From: Polaromonas sp. AER18D-145
GTDB taxonomy: Bacteria; Pseudomonadota; Gammaproteobacteria; Burkholderiales; Burkholderiaceae_C
DNA: 53,564 bases
Reading direction: 5' to 3'
NCBI RefSeq assembly: GCF_002379095.1
Contig: NZ_NBZV01000033.1
Span: forward strand, 1 to 53,564
The position numbers and the translations under genes are program-made. The notes under the pieces are model-generated. The model had not been told where the DNA came from, did not search any database, and saw only the letters and a program-made list of their open reading frames with translations. Below, one piece after another: positions 18,550 through 30,437 of this stretch (its first letter is position 1; each line of letters opens with the position of its first letter).

Positions 18550-20212
18550 CTTCCACCTTCGCCAGAAAGCCCGAACGCGCCATGACCGCGCGCGGCTGGG
18601 CGTTCAGGCCGGAGATCACCAGCCGGCCGCCGCGCAGCACGATGGCCTTGTGCAGCTGACCCAGCACATCCAGCCCCGAGGCATCGAGCGACTGCAATGA
18701 CTGGGCATCGAGGCGCACCAGCAGGCCCTGCGGCGCGCTTTCCACCACCGACAGCACCGGGTCGATCTTGGCGACCGCGCCGAAAAACAGCGAACCGTAG
18801 AGCTGGAAGTGGATGGAGTCGTCGGTGCGTCCGGTCTCCACCACCTGGAACAAACTGCTCATGCGTTGCACAAACAGCACGCAGGCCAGCAGCATGCCGA
18901 CCTGCAGCGCGACCGTGAGGTCAAACACCACGGTCAGCAAGAAAGTGCCCAGCATCAGCAACCGGTAGTGGTTGCTGTACTGGCGCAGGTGCGCAAACTC
19001 GCGCCACTCGCCCATGTTCCAGGCCACATGCAGCAACAGGCCCGCCAGCACGGCCAGCGGCACATGCGCGGCCAGCGGCGCGGCGATCAGCACCACCCCC
19101 ACCAGCATGAGGGCATGCACCAGGCCGGCGATCGGGGAGGTGGCGCCCGCCCGCAAGTTGGTCACGGTGCGGGCGATCGTGCCGGTGGCCGGCATACCGC
19201 CGAAAAAAGGCACGACGAAGTTGGCGACGCCCTGGGCCATCAGCTCCTGGTTGGGATCATGTTTGGGCAGGCCGGACATCTGGTCGGCGACACGTGCGCA
19301 CAGCAGAGATTCCACCGCGCCCAGCACGGCGATGGTCAGCGTGGGTGGCAGCAGTAGCCGCACCGTCTCCCAGGAAAAATCGGGAAGGGCAAAGGCCGGC
19401 AGCGCGCGCGGAATACCGCCAAAACGTGAGCCTATGGTTTCCACCGGCAGACTCAGCAAGTAGGCAAAGGCCGTCAGCGTGACCAGCGCCACCACCGGTC
19501 CCGGCACGCGCGACACCACCCGGGTGGCACCCATCAGTTGCAGGCCCTCGACCACCTGCACCCGCTTGATCAGGCGCGCGGCCAGACCATTGCCGGTGCC
19601 GTTGTGGCTGGCAAACAGTTTCGGCCAGAGCACCAGGCCCAGAAAGCAGACCACGCCCAGGCCCAGGGCACTGGCGTTGAAGGAGTCCATGTGGGCGGCC
19701 AGGGCCTTGATCTGCGAGAAAAAGTCCGCCGGCATCTTGGCAATCTGCAGGCCCAGCAGGTCCTTGAGCTGCGACAGCGCAATCAGCACGGCGATGCCGT
19801 TGGTAAAACCGACCACGATGCTGACCGGGACGTAACGCACCAGCGTGCCCATTTTGAGAAACCCGAGCAGGAACAGCAGCACGCCGGCGCAGGCGGTGGA
19901 AATCAGGAGGTTGGGCAGGCCATATTGCTCGACGATGCCGTAGACGATCACGATGAAAGCGCCGGCCGGCCCGCCGATCTGCACGGCCGAGCCGCCCAGC
20001 AGGGCGATCAGCCCGCCGGCAATGATGGCGGTCCAGATGCCGGCCTGCGGCGACAGCCCCGAGGCAATCGCAAAGGCCATGGCCAGCGGCAGGGCCACGA
20101 TGCCGACGGTCATGCCGGCGCCCAGGTCGTTGCTGAAACGTTCGCGCGTGTAGCCGCCCAGCGCTGAAAAGATGCGGGGGCGAAACGGCGCGAGGTAGGC
20201 GGGCAAGTTCAT
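18542..20212 (-). CDS. SulP family anion transporter with STAS domain
   Basis: 556 aa. Inner-membrane permease for sulfate, bicarbonate or related anions. About 10-14 membrane segments between residues 20 and 420, with GGSAVQIGGPAGAF and the VVGFTNGIAVLIALSQLKDLLG signature; the STAS domain at about 440-556 contains LDAQSLQSLDASGLDVL. ATG 20212 has GGAG 8 nt upstream; the earlier ATG 20248 has its purine tract touching the codon and is less likely. Substrate cannot be told from sequence. Divergent from the 7TM-DISM gene, with 144 bp between the starts. Its stop lies in an R2 repeat. Confidence 0.9.
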   Translation of the reverse strand: MNLPAYLAPFRPRIFSALGGYTRERFSNDLGAGMTVGIVALPLAMAFAIASGLSPQAGIWTAIIAGGLIALLGGSAVQIGGPAGAFIVIVYGIVEQYGLPNLLISTACAGVLLFLLGFLKMGTLVRYVPVSIVVGFTNGIAVLIALSQLKDLLGLQIAKMPADFFSQIKALAAHMDSFNASALGLGVVCFLGLVLWPKLFASHNGTGNGLAARLIKRVQVVEGLQLMGATRVVSRVPGPVVALVTLTAFAYLLSLPVETIGSRFGGIPRALPAFALPDFSWETVRLLLPPTLTIAVLGAVESLLCARVADQMSGLPKHDPNQELMAQGVANFVVPFFGGMPATGTIARTVTNLRAGATSPIAGLVHALMLVGVVLIAAPLAAHVPLAVLAGLLLHVAWNMGEWREFAHLRQYSNHYRLLMLGTFLLTVVFDLTVALQVGMLLACVLFVQRMSSLFQVVETGRTDDSIHFQLYGSLFFGAVAKIDPVLSVVESAPQGLLVRLDAQSLQSLDASGLDVLGQLHKAIVLRGGRLVISGLNAQPRAVMARSGFLAKVEEL

Positions 20213-20356
20213 CAGAAGACTCCAGAGTGACACGCCGGCCGGGTTCATCCTCCAACTGTGGGATGGTCAGACCGGGAGTCCCTTGCTAAAGTGGGACACG
20301 TCTTTTTTGTTTCAAATACCTGCGGTTGCTCATCTTAAGCCGCGCACGCACGCTCC

Positions 20357-22108
20357 ATGCCACTTTTTCCCAGCCGTTGGTCTTTGTCATGTCGGGTCAC
20401 GGGCCGCCCCGGCCGGGCACTGCTCGCCTTTGTCGCCTGTGGACTGGCGGCATGTTGGCTGGCGGCCGGTCCGCCGGTGCTGGCGCAGACCGGGTCGGCC
20501 CCGGCCTCCGGATGGCTGGGCCGGCAGGGCGAAGCGCTGGTGCTGGTGGATACATCGGGCGAGCAGACGCTGGAGCAGGTTCAGCAGCGCTTTGCTCGCG
20601 GCGAGGCCACACCGGCCAGCGCCGAGCGCATCATGCCGGCCGGCGGCGCCGTGGCCCTGTGGTACCAGCTGGCCTTGCCTGCTGTCAGTGAGCCGACCCC
20701 GATGGTGCTGGCGTTGCTGCACCCCGGCATGAACCGCGTGGACCTGTACCGGCCCGCAGCCGATGGCGGCTGGCGTGCCCTGCGTTCGGGCGATTCGATC
20801 CCGGTCTCGCAATGGCCCTTGCCCTACCTGCATCCGGCGTTCGAGTTGGTGCAGCAGCCGGGGGAGGCCCGGCCCAGCTACCTGCGGGTGCAGCACAGCC
20901 ATCCCATCAGCGTGCGCTGGACCGTGTGGTCCGCGCGCGATTTCCAGGCGTCCAGCAAGCGCTGGCATTTTCTGCTGGGCGCCTATGCCGGGCTGGTGGC
21001 GCTGGTGCTGGTGATCTGTACCGTCAACGCCTATTTCTGGCGCGACTCCATCCATTTTTATTACGCGGTCTATGTGCTGGTGATGGCCTTGGGCCAGCTC
21101 TCGCTCACGGGCCTGGCCGGCGAGTATTTCTGGCCCGACAACCCCTGGTGGAATGACGTGGCGTCCAACGTGCTTCCGGTGACGGGTGCGGCGCTGGGCC
21201 ACCTCTTCATGCGTGAGCTGGTGCTCGGACGCGGCACCCGCTGGGCCACCCGCCTGATGCTGGCGATGGGAGGCGCAGGTGCCGTACTGGCGCTGTGTTT
21301 CCTGTTTGTCGGACGCAACCCGTTTTTTGCGATCTCCGGCCCCTACTACCTGGCCAGCTTCGCAATTTATCTCGGTGTGGCGCTGTGGTACGCCTGGCGC
21401 ATTCCAAGCGTCGGCCTGTGGGTGCTGGCCGGCGTGCTGGCGATGCTGGCTGGCGCCGTGTTCCCGGTCCTGCGCAACATGCAGCTGGTGCCCGTGTCCT
21501 TCATGACGCAATACGGGGCGCAACTGGGCGTGGCCCTGGAGATCCCGCTGCTGCTGGTTGCCCTGTACCTGCGCAACCGGGAATGGCGCGACAACCGGGC
21601 TCGTATCGACACCATGGCCCGGATTGACCCGCTGACCGGTGCGGTCAACCACCGGGTGATGCTCGAGCGTTTGCACCAGTTGCTCATTCACCAGCAGCGC
21701 GAGCCGGCTTCGGGGGCGGTGCTGCGCGTGCGTATCGGCAACATCCAGGCGATCCGCGACGAATACGGCCTGCAGGTGGCCCAGATGGCGCTGGTCCATG
21801 CGGGGGCCTGCATCACGCGGGTGGCCCGGGAGGGCGACACCGTGGCGCGGCACCGCGACGGCGATTTTGTGCTGATCCTCAAGGGCCGCGTCACGCGCGA
21901 CCAGCTCTCGGAAATGGGGCAGCGCCTGATCGCGCGCGGCCTGGCCCCCAGCGAACTGCTGCCACCGGGTGCGGTGCTGCAACTCAAGGTTGCCATCGCT
22001 GCGGCACCGTTTCAGGCGGCGGGGGTGGCCCTGCTGCTGCAGGCGCTGGAGGCGGCGGTCACCGAGATGGCGGCCCGCCCGGGCAAGGCCCTGCGATTTG
22101 TCGCCTGA
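20357..22108 (+). CDS. 7TM-DISM sensor with degenerate GGDEF domain
   Basis: 583 aa. Signal-anchor (ALLAFVACGLAACWLAAG), a periplasmic 7TMR-DISMED2-type beta domain at about 45-200 (WYQLALPA...YLRVQHSHPISVRW), seven membrane helices at about 205-405, then a short linker and a GGDEF fold from about 418. That fold opens canonically (ARIDPLTGAVNHRVMLERL), but the signature loop reads HRDGDF instead of GG(D/E)EF, and the following conserved segments are weak. It probably lacks diguanylate cyclase activity and may act as a receptor or scaffold. Convergent with metG; no EAL or HAMP domain seen. Confidence 0.82.
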   Translation: MPLFPSRWSLSCRVTGRPGRALLAFVACGLAACWLAAGPPVLAQTGSAPASGWLGRQGEALVLVDTSGEQTLEQVQQRFARGEATPASAERIMPAGGAVALWYQLALPAVSEPTPMVLALLHPGMNRVDLYRPAADGGWRALRSGDSIPVSQWPLPYLHPAFELVQQPGEARPSYLRVQHSHPISVRWTVWSARDFQASSKRWHFLLGAYAGLVALVLVICTVNAYFWRDSIHFYYAVYVLVMALGQLSLTGLAGEYFWPDNPWWNDVASNVLPVTGAALGHLFMRELVLGRGTRWATRLMLAMGGAGAVLALCFLFVGRNPFFAISGPYYLASFAIYLGVALWYAWRIPSVGLWVLAGVLAMLAGAVFPVLRNMQLVPVSFMTQYGAQLGVALEIPLLLVALYLRNREWRDNRARIDTMARIDPLTGAVNHRVMLERLHQLLIHQQREPASGAVLRVRIGNIQAIRDEYGLQVAQMALVHAGACITRVAREGDTVARHRDGDFVLILKGRVTRDQLSEMGQRLIARGLAPSELLPPGAVLQLKVAIAAAPFQAAGVALLLQALEAAVTEMAARPGKALRFVA

Positions 22109-22181
22109 GCTTAAGGAAGCGCCGAACAAGTCCCCTGCGGCGCGCGATCCGCCCATCCGCAAGGACGCATTCAGCGCTTCT

Positions 22182-24263
22182 TTACCTGACGCGCATGCCG
22201 GGCTGCGCGCCGGGCAGAGGCTCGAGTACAAAGATGCCCGGCTCGGCTTTTTCATTGGCGTGGCTGGCGGCCAGCACCATGCCTTCGCTGATGCCAAACT
22301 TCATCTTGCGCGGCGCCAGGTTGGCCACCATCACCGTGTGTTTGCCGATCAGGTCTTCCGGTTGGTAGCTGGAGGCGATGCCGCTGAAGACGTTGCGCAG
22401 GGTGCCTTCGCCCACGTCCAGCGTCAGGCGCAGCAATTTGGTCGAACCTTCCACGGCTTCGCAGTTGATGATTTTGGCAATGCGCAGGTCGATCTTGCTG
22501 AAGTCGTCGATGGTGATGGCAGGTGCGATGTCCTCGCCGCCGGGTGCTATGTATTCGATAGCTGATGGCGCAGGCGTTTCCTGGGCTGGAGGCTCAAACA
22601 AGGCATCCAGCTGTTTGATGTCCACGCGTTGCAGCAGGTGTTTGTAGTCGCCGATGGCGTGGCCGCTGCCCAGGCCGGCAGCGGCATCGGCAAACGACAG
22701 CGGCCCGGTTTTCAGGAAGCCCTCGACCTCGGCTGCCAGTGCCGGCAAGACCGGTTTGAGGTAAATGGTGAGCAGGCGGAAGGCCTCGATACACACCGTG
22801 CAGACATCCTGCAGGCGCGTGTCCATGCCGGCCTGCTTGGCCAGTTCCCAGGGCTTGTTCTGGTCCACATAGGCGTTGACGCGGTCGGCCAACAGCATGA
22901 CTTCGCGCAGGGCCTTGGCGAATTCACGGAATTCATACAGCTGTGTGATGGCGTCGCTCTGGGCGCGCAGCACGGACAGCAGCGCATCCCCGTCGGCGGA
23001 GATCTCCCCCAGCCGGCCGGCGAAGCGCTTGGCAATGAATCCGGCGGCGCGGCTGGCGATGTTGATGTACTTGCCGACCAGGTCGCTGTTGACGCGCGCC
23101 ATGAAATCGTCGGCGTTGAAGTCGATGTCCTCGTTGCGCGCATTGAGCTTGGCGGCCAGGTAGTAACGCAGCCATTCCGGGTTCATGCCCAGGCTCAGGT
23201 ACTTGAGCGGGTCCAGCCCGGTGCCGCGGCTTTTGCTCATCTTCTCGCCGTTGTTGACGGTCAGAAAACCATGGACAAACACGTTGTCCGGTGTCTTGCG
23301 GCCGCTGAAATGCAGCATGGCCGGCCAGAACAGGGTGTGGAAGGTGACGATGTCCTTGCCGATGAAGTGGTACTGCTCGAGCTTGGGGTCGGCCATGTAG
23401 CCCTCGTAGTCCTCACCGCGCTTGTCCAGCAGGTTTTTCAGCGACGCGAGGTAGCCGACGGGCGCATCCAGCCAGACATAAAAATACTTGCCTGGCGCGT
23501 CGGGGATCTCGATGCCGAAGTAGGGCGCGTCCCGCGAGATGTCCCAGTCGCCCAGGCCTTCGCTTTGGGTGCCGTCGGCGTTGTCACGCACCGAGAACCA
23601 CTCCCTGACCTTGTTGGCCACTTCGGGCTGCAGCTTGCCGTCCTGCGTCCACTGCTCGAGGAACTCGACGCAGCGCGGGTCGGACAGCCGGAAGAAAAAG
23701 TGTTCCGAGCTCCTGAGCACCGGCGTGGCGCCCGACAGGGCCGAGTAGGGGTGGATCAGATCGGTCGGCGCATACACCGCGCCGCAGACCTCGCAGTTGT
23801 CACCGTACTGGTCTTTTGCGCCGCATTTCGGGCACTGGCCCTTGATGAAGCGGTCCGGCAGGAACATGCTCTTTTCGACATCGAAGAACTGCTCGATGGT
23901 TTTGGTCGAAATCAGGCCGGCCTTCTTGAGGTCCCGGTAGATCTGCTGCGCCAACTGGTGGTTTTCCGGTGCGTCGGTCGAGTGCCAGTTGTCAAAGCTG
24001 ATGTGAAAGCCGTCGAGGTAGGGCTTGCGTCCCGCGGCGATGTCGGCCACGAACTGCTGCGGCGTCTTGCCGGCCTTCTCGGCCGCAATCATGATGGGCG
24101 CGCCATGGGCGTCGTCGGCGCCGACAAAATTCACCGCATGGCCCTGCATCCTCTGGAAGCGCACCCAGATGTCGGCCTGGATGTACTCCATGATGTGGCC
24201 GATGTGGAAATTGCCATTGGCGTAGGGCAGGGCGGTGGTGACGAAAAGGCGGCGCTGGGGCAT
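22182..24263 (-). CDS. metG: Methionyl-tRNA synthetase
   Basis: 693 aa, E. coli-type class I enzyme. HIGH motif as HIGH at residues 20-23, a zinc knuckle ([18 protein letters not shown]) near 145-160, KMSKS in [11 protein letters not shown], and a C-terminal tRNA-binding domain from about residue 580 ([13 protein letters not shown], the EMAP/OB fold). Between the anticodon-binding region and that C-terminal domain, residues about 555-573 are encoded by an R2 repeat ([18 protein letters not shown]), where a variable linker is normal. Promoter should lie in 24264-24621, divergent from lon. Confidence 0.97.
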   Translation of the reverse strand: MPQRRLFVTTALPYANGNFHIGHIMEYIQADIWVRFQRMQGHAVNFVGADDAHGAPIMIAAEKAGKTPQQFVADIAAGRKPYLDGFHISFDNWHSTDAPENHQLAQQIYRDLKKAGLISTKTIEQFFDVEKSMFLPDRFIKGQCPKCGAKDQYGDNCEVCGAVYAPTDLIHPYSALSGATPVLRSSEHFFFRLSDPRCVEFLEQWTQDGKLQPEVANKVREWFSVRDNADGTQSEGLGDWDISRDAPYFGIEIPDAPGKYFYVWLDAPVGYLASLKNLLDKRGEDYEGYMADPKLEQYHFIGKDIVTFHTLFWPAMLHFSGRKTPDNVFVHGFLTVNNGEKMSKSRGTGLDPLKYLSLGMNPEWLRYYLAAKLNARNEDIDFNADDFMARVNSDLVGKYINIASRAAGFIAKRFAGRLGEISADGDALLSVLRAQSDAITQLYEFREFAKALREVMLLADRVNAYVDQNKPWELAKQAGMDTRLQDVCTVCIEAFRLLTIYLKPVLPALAAEVEGFLKTGPLSFADAAAGLGSGHAIGDYKHLLQRVDIKQLDALFEPPAQETPAPSAIEYIAPGGEDIAPAITIDDFSKIDLRIAKIINCEAVEGSTKLLRLTLDVGEGTLRNVFSGIASSYQPEDLIGKHTVMVANLAPRKMKFGISEGMVLAASHANEKAEPGIFVLEPLPGAQPGMRVR
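22546..22600 (+). repeat. R2 repeat, in-frame (antisense) inside metG
   Basis: Plus-strand GCTAT, 7-nt loop, ATAGCTGATGGCGC, about 10 nt, GGGCTGGAGGCTC. Read antisense by metG as [16 protein letters not shown], the same frame as the fdsB copy (PPAQKEKAQVAINFVA). Confidence 0.85.
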
Positions 24264-24621
24264 GGTGGTGCTTTGGTGAGCTGTGAGAGCTTGCTGAGGC
24301 TAACCCGTGATTTTAAGTCGGACCGCCCTGCCCCGTCCGCAGCGCCCGCGCGGGTCACCTGGCCGGCGCTCGATGGGCGGGAAGCGCTTCCTTTGCTTGA
24401 TGCAAGTCAACATGAACGCCCGGTGGCCCGTTTTCCGCGCCGCAGGCCGTGGCTATACTGAAATCGGCCCTGTCTCCACTGTGGAGGCGGTCGCCTTCCC
24501 GGGCAATGCGCTGCTGTCCGGGAAACACCGGCGGGAGGCTCTGCCACTGCCGGTTGCCAGCCGCCTGGCCTGACGCGGCTCCAGCGTACTTGAGTGACAT
24601 CCAAGCAAGACGAGGTGACTG
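24264..24621. promoter_or_regulatory. Divergent metG / lon intergenic region with FNR-type lon promoter
   Basis: 358 bp without a gene. The lon side carries TTGATgcaaGTCAA (24397-24410, 9 of 10 to the FNR/CRP-family TTGAT-N4-ATCAA), a weak -35 TTTTCC and a good -10 TATACT (24454-24459). The dyad centre is about 62 bp before the expected start, the class I activator distance. The transcript would have a 155-nt leader ending in GAGGTGACTG before ATG 24622. No promoter for metG could be assigned. Confidence 0.6.
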
Positions 24622-26988
<2,367 letters not shown>

Positions 26989-26998
26989 AGGCGATGCC

Positions 26999-27169
26999 AT
27001 GCCCTGGACGGCTCAGCGTTACCCGGTGTCCATGCGCGGGTTGCCTGAGCCCGTGCGCCTCAAGGCGATAGAAGTGGCCAACGCGCTGCTCGCCGAGGGC
27101 ATGGACGAAGGGCGCGCCATCCGCATCGCCATCGCCAGGGCCCGGCAGTGGGCCGCGCGACGGATGTGA
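26999..27169 (+). CDS. YdaT-like small protein
   Basis: 56 aa. MPWTAQRYPVSMRGLPEPV followed by a helix with AIEVANALLAEGMDEGRAIRIAIARARQW (split here at its natural break: AIEVANALLAEG and MDEGRAIRIAIARARQW). This pattern (MPW-x5-YP, LP-x2-VR-x2-AIEIANALL-x-EG) is shared with small stress-associated proteins and the N-terminus of YdaT. Begins 10 bp after lon and its TGA overlaps the polX ATG. Role unknown. Confidence 0.7.
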   Translation: MPWTAQRYPVSMRGLPEPVRLKAIEVANALLAEGMDEGRAIRIAIARARQWAARRM

Positions 27170-28896
27170 TGCCAGCGCATAACACCGACATCGCCGCGGC
27201 CCTCAACGACATCGCGGATCTGCTCGACATCGAGGGGGCGAATCCATTTCGCATTCGCGCCTACCGCAACGCCGCCCGCACCGTCGGCGAACTGGGCCAG
27301 CCGGTGCCGGCCATGCTGGCCCAGGGGGCCGATCTCGATGACCTTCCAGGCATCGGCTCGGACCTGGCGGCGAAGATCCGGGAGATCGCGGAAACCGGCT
27401 CCTGCGCGCTGCTGGGGCGCCTGCGCCAGGAGCTCCCGCCCGGCATCACCGAACTGCTGAAAGTGCCGGGCCTGGGCCCGAAGCGGGTGCGGGTGCTGCA
27501 CCATGAACTCGGTGTCCAGACGATCGAACAGCTGCACCATGCGGCCCGGGAAGGACGGGTGCAGGCGATTCACGGCTTCGGTCCCAAAAGCCAGCAGGCC
27601 ATTCTGGATGCGACCGCCGCGCAGTTGGAGGAGGAGCGGCGCATTCCACTGTGGAGGGCGGACCAGACGGCCGGGGCGCTGCTGGCCGACCTGGCGGCCC
27701 TGCCCGGCGTGGCGCGCGCTGTGGCCGCCGGCAGCCTGCGGCGGCGGCGCGAGACGGTGGGCGATCTGGACCTGCTGGTCAGCCTGAGCGGCCGCAGTCC
27801 GGTGATCGATCGTTTCGTCGGGGGCGAGGATGTGAGCCGGGTGCTGGCCCACGGCAGTACCCGGGCCAGCGTGGTTCTCAAGAGCGGGCTGCAGGTCGAC
27901 CTGCGCGCGGTGCCGGCGGAAAGTTTCGGTGCGGCCTGGGTCTACTTCACCGGCTCGAAGGTGCACAACATCGCCTTGCGCCGGCTGGCGCAGGAGCGTG
28001 GGCTAAAGATCAATGAGTACGGCGTCTTCCGGGGCCGGGACCGCCTGCCCGGCGCCACCGAGGAGGCGCTTTACCAGGCCATCGGCCTGCGTTACATCGA
28101 ACCCGAACTGCGCGAGGACCGCGGCGAAATCGACGCGGCGCGCCAGGGCCGGCTGCCGGTGCTGGTGGTTCTGGGGGACCTGCGGGGCGACCTGCATGTG
28201 CACACCAGCGAAAGCGATGGCCAGGACAGCCTGGAAGCCATGGCTGCAGCGGCCCGTGCGCGCGGCCTGCAGTACCTCGCGATCACCGAGCATTCGCGCC
28301 GTCTGGGCGTCGCCCGTGGCGTCGATCCGGTCCGGCTGGCCAGGCAGATCGATCGCATCGACCGGTTCAACGCGCAGTCGCCGGGCTTCACGGTTCTCAA
28401 GGGGGTGGAAGTCGACATCCTCGAGGACGGCACGCTGGACCTGCCCGACACCATCCTGCAGCGGCTGGACCTGGTGGTGGGTGCGGTGCACCATCGTTTT
28501 GACCTGCCGCGCGCCCAACAGACCGCGCGGCTGCTGCGGGCGATGGACAGCCGGTATTTCACGCTGCTCGCGCACCCGGGCGGGCGCCTGATCGGCGAGC
28601 GACCCGCCTGTGACTTCGATCTGTTGCGGGTGCTGCGCAAGGCCCGGGAGCGGGGCTGCTTCGTCGAGCTCAATGCCCAGCCGGCGCGGCTCGATCTGAC
28701 CGATACGGCCTGTCAGATGGCCAAGGCCGAAGGTGTGCTGGTCTGCATCAACTCGGATGCCCACAGCACGCTTGAGTTCAACCACCTGACCTCCGGCATC
28801 GACCAGGCACGGCGCGGCTGGCTTGAAAAAGCCGATGTGCTGAACACGCTCACGCTGGAAGACCTGCGGCCTGTGCTTGCCCGCACCATGCGGTGA
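27169..28896 (+). CDS. polX: DNA polymerase X family protein with PHP exonuclease domain (PolX)
   Basis: 575 aa. Helix-hairpin-helix DNA-binding motifs at about 60-160 (LDDLPGIGSDLAAKI, LLKVPGLGPKRVRVLH), nucleotidyltransferase domain 170-320 with the catalytic acids in ETVGDLDLLVSLSG and LKSGLQVDLRAV, and a C-terminal PHP domain 345-575 (HVHTSESDGQDSLEAM, ITEHSRRLGV, INSDAHS). Gap-filling DNA repair polymerase with 3'-5' exonuclease potential. Start at ATG 27169, overlapping the preceding stop (TGATG). Part of the lon transcript. Confidence 0.93.
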   Translation: MPAHNTDIAAALNDIADLLDIEGANPFRIRAYRNAARTVGELGQPVPAMLAQGADLDDLPGIGSDLAAKIREIAETGSCALLGRLRQELPPGITELLKVPGLGPKRVRVLHHELGVQTIEQLHHAAREGRVQAIHGFGPKSQQAILDATAAQLEEERRIPLWRADQTAGALLADLAALPGVARAVAAGSLRRRRETVGDLDLLVSLSGRSPVIDRFVGGEDVSRVLAHGSTRASVVLKSGLQVDLRAVPAESFGAAWVYFTGSKVHNIALRRLAQERGLKINEYGVFRGRDRLPGATEEALYQAIGLRYIEPELREDRGEIDAARQGRLPVLVVLGDLRGDLHVHTSESDGQDSLEAMAAAARARGLQYLAITEHSRRLGVARGVDPVRLARQIDRIDRFNAQSPGFTVLKGVEVDILEDGTLDLPDTILQRLDLVVGAVHHRFDLPRAQQTARLLRAMDSRYFTLLAHPGGRLIGERPACDFDLLRVLRKARERGCFVELNAQPARLDLTDTACQMAKAEGVLVCINSDAHSTLEFNHLTSGIDQARRGWLEKADVLNTLTLEDLRPVLARTMR

Positions 28897-28945
28897 ATCC
28901 GGGCGCTGCCGCCGCATTCGGGCAACCCTGCCATTTGCAGGGGTG

Positions 28946-28959
28946 TTGATCAACATCAC
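28946..28959 (+). promoter_or_regulatory. FNR-like site upstream of the 116-aa gene
   Basis: TTGATcaacATCAC, 9 of 10 to TTGAT-N4-ATCAA, in the 164-bp gap after polX. Possible -10 sequences (CACACT at 28981, CAAAAT at 28990) put the dyad 40-49 bp before a start, near class II spacing. The gap otherwise holds the AAGGAGG site of the next gene. Confidence 0.45.
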
Positions 28960-29060
28960 GGCTGGCTTGCCAGCAAGGGACACACTGCACAAAATGGGGT
29001 TTGCTGATAGCAATGCCCCGTGCGGGCAAGTTGCCCGCTGTCGCCATGGAAGGAGGACGA

Positions 29061-29411
29061 ATGACACGCAAGACAAGTATCCCGGCGGATGCCCGGCACC
29101 ACCAGAACGAGGACGGCGAGGAAGCGCCCGAGGCGTTGTCCGAAGCCACCGAACCCGCTGAGGAGGCGGGCCGGATCGTGGCCCGCCCGGACGGCTACCA
29201 CTGGCTGGCGCAGGACGGCAAACAGGAGTTCGGCCCGTTCGAGACGCTGGAACTGGCGCAGCAGGACATGGATGCCGCCGACGGCGGCGAGCTGGAGCCA
29301 ACCCTCAGCCTGCAGGAGGCTGAACGCGAGATCGGCATCGGCGAATGGCTGGATCCCGAGACCGGCGAGCCCGCCGAAGGTCCGTCGCCGCCCCATCCGG
29401 AAGGCGAATGA
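29061..29411 (+). CDS. Conserved hypothetical acidic protein (116 aa)
   Basis: No recognised family. Very acidic, soluble, no signal peptide. N-terminus low-complexity (EDGEEAPEALSEATEPAEEAG), then a small folded-looking part: VARPDGYHWLAQDGKQEFGPFETLELAQQDMDAAD, of which PDGYHWLAQDGKQEFGPFE looks like a beta hairpin, and a C-terminal IGIGEWLDPETGEPAEG. ATG 29061 has AAGGAGG at 8 nt. Its TGA overlaps the start of the DHH gene, so the two are translated together. Function unknown. Confidence 0.75.
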   Translation: MTRKTSIPADARHHQNEDGEEAPEALSEATEPAEEAGRIVARPDGYHWLAQDGKQEFGPFETLELAQQDMDAADGGELEPTLSLQEAEREIGIGEWLDPETGEPAEGPSPPHPEGE

Positions 29412-30430
29412 CCGCGGTGCCGGCCGCGGGGCGGCACATCGACGTCTGCAACGGCGATGCCGACGGCCTGTGCGCCGTGCTGCAATGGCGGCTGCAGCAG
29501 CCGGCACCGGCTGTGCTGGTCACGGGGCTCAAGCGCGATATCGCGCTGCTGGACCGGGTGCAGGCCGGACCGGGCGACGAGGTGCTGGTGTGCGACGTGT
29601 CGCTGCAGCGCAACCGCGCGTCCCTGCTGCGCCTGCTTGCCGCGGGCGCACGGGTGCGCTACTTCGATCACCACGCCCCGCCCGATGTGCCAGACCATCC
29701 GAACCTGGAAACCCACATTGACCTCGACAGCCAGACCTGCACCAGCCTGCTGATGGATCGCCACCTCGGCGGGGCTCACCGGTCCTGGGCGCTGGTGGGG
29801 GCGTATGGCGACAACCTGACCGGCGTGGCCGACGCGCTCGCGGCGCAGACCGGCATGAACACCGATGACCGTGACCGCTTGCGCATGCTCGGCGAGGCCA
29901 TCAATTACAACGCCTACGGCGAGGAGGAGAGCGATGTTTTCATGGCGCCGGCGCGCCTGTACGAGACGCTGGTCCGTTACCGCGACCCGCTTGACCTGCT
30001 GCAGCACGAGCCGGTAGCGCAGCAACTCGATGCCCTGCGCCGCGATGACCTGCGCCGGGCTGCGAACCTGCCGCCGCACTGGCAGAATGGCCGCGCCAGT
30101 GCGACCCTGCTGCCGGACGCCGGCTGGAGCCGGCGCGTGATCGGCTGCCTGGCCAATGAACTCGCCCGTGCCGAGCCGCAGAAGGCGCATGCCGTGTTGA
30201 AGGCCATGCGCGGCGGTGCCTATGTCGTCAGCGTGCGTGCGCCGCTGTCCGCCGCAGGTGGCGCGAGGGAGCTGTGCCACCGTTTCGGCGGCGCCGGCCG
30301 GGCCGGGGCGGCAGGTATCGACCACCTGCCGGCACAGGACCTGGACCGCTTCCTGGAGGCTTTTGGCGCCACCCGCTGGGGCGCAGCCTCCCGGGAGGCT
30401 GGGGCGGACCCAGCCATCGACACGCCGTGA
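29408..30430 (+). CDS. DHH family phosphoesterase-like protein
   Basis: 340 aa. Start ATG 29408 overlaps the upstream TGA. N-terminal DHH motifs: CNGDADGLCAV (metal-binding acids), LVCDVSLQRN and YFDHHAPP (the DHH signature) at about 90. Further motifs TCTSLLMDRHL and ALVGAYGDN, and near the C-terminus GGAYVVSVRAPLSAAGGARELCHRFGG with GGxxxAAG (GRAGAAG), as in the DHHA1 nucleic-acid or oligonucleotide-binding domain. Could be a nanoRNase, c-di-nucleotide or exonuclease-type enzyme; the exact substrate cannot be told. Convergent with the PEBP gene, 7 bp apart. Confidence 0.8.
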   Translation: MTAVPAAGRHIDVCNGDADGLCAVLQWRLQQPAPAVLVTGLKRDIALLDRVQAGPGDEVLVCDVSLQRNRASLLRLLAAGARVRYFDHHAPPDVPDHPNLETHIDLDSQTCTSLLMDRHLGGAHRSWALVGAYGDNLTGVADALAAQTGMNTDDRDRLRMLGEAINYNAYGEEESDVFMAPARLYETLVRYRDPLDLLQHEPVAQQLDALRRDDLRRAANLPPHWQNGRASATLLPDAGWSRRVIGCLANELARAEPQKAHAVLKAMRGGAYVVSVRAPLSAAGGARELCHRFGGAGRAGAAGIDHLPAQDLDRFLEAFGATRWGAASREAGADPAIDTP

Positions 30431-30437
30431 ATCGCGC

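Noticed and set aside
22629..24461. 610-codon open frame antisense to metG
   Set aside because: metG on the other strand is unambiguous; the plus-strand translation matches no family pattern.
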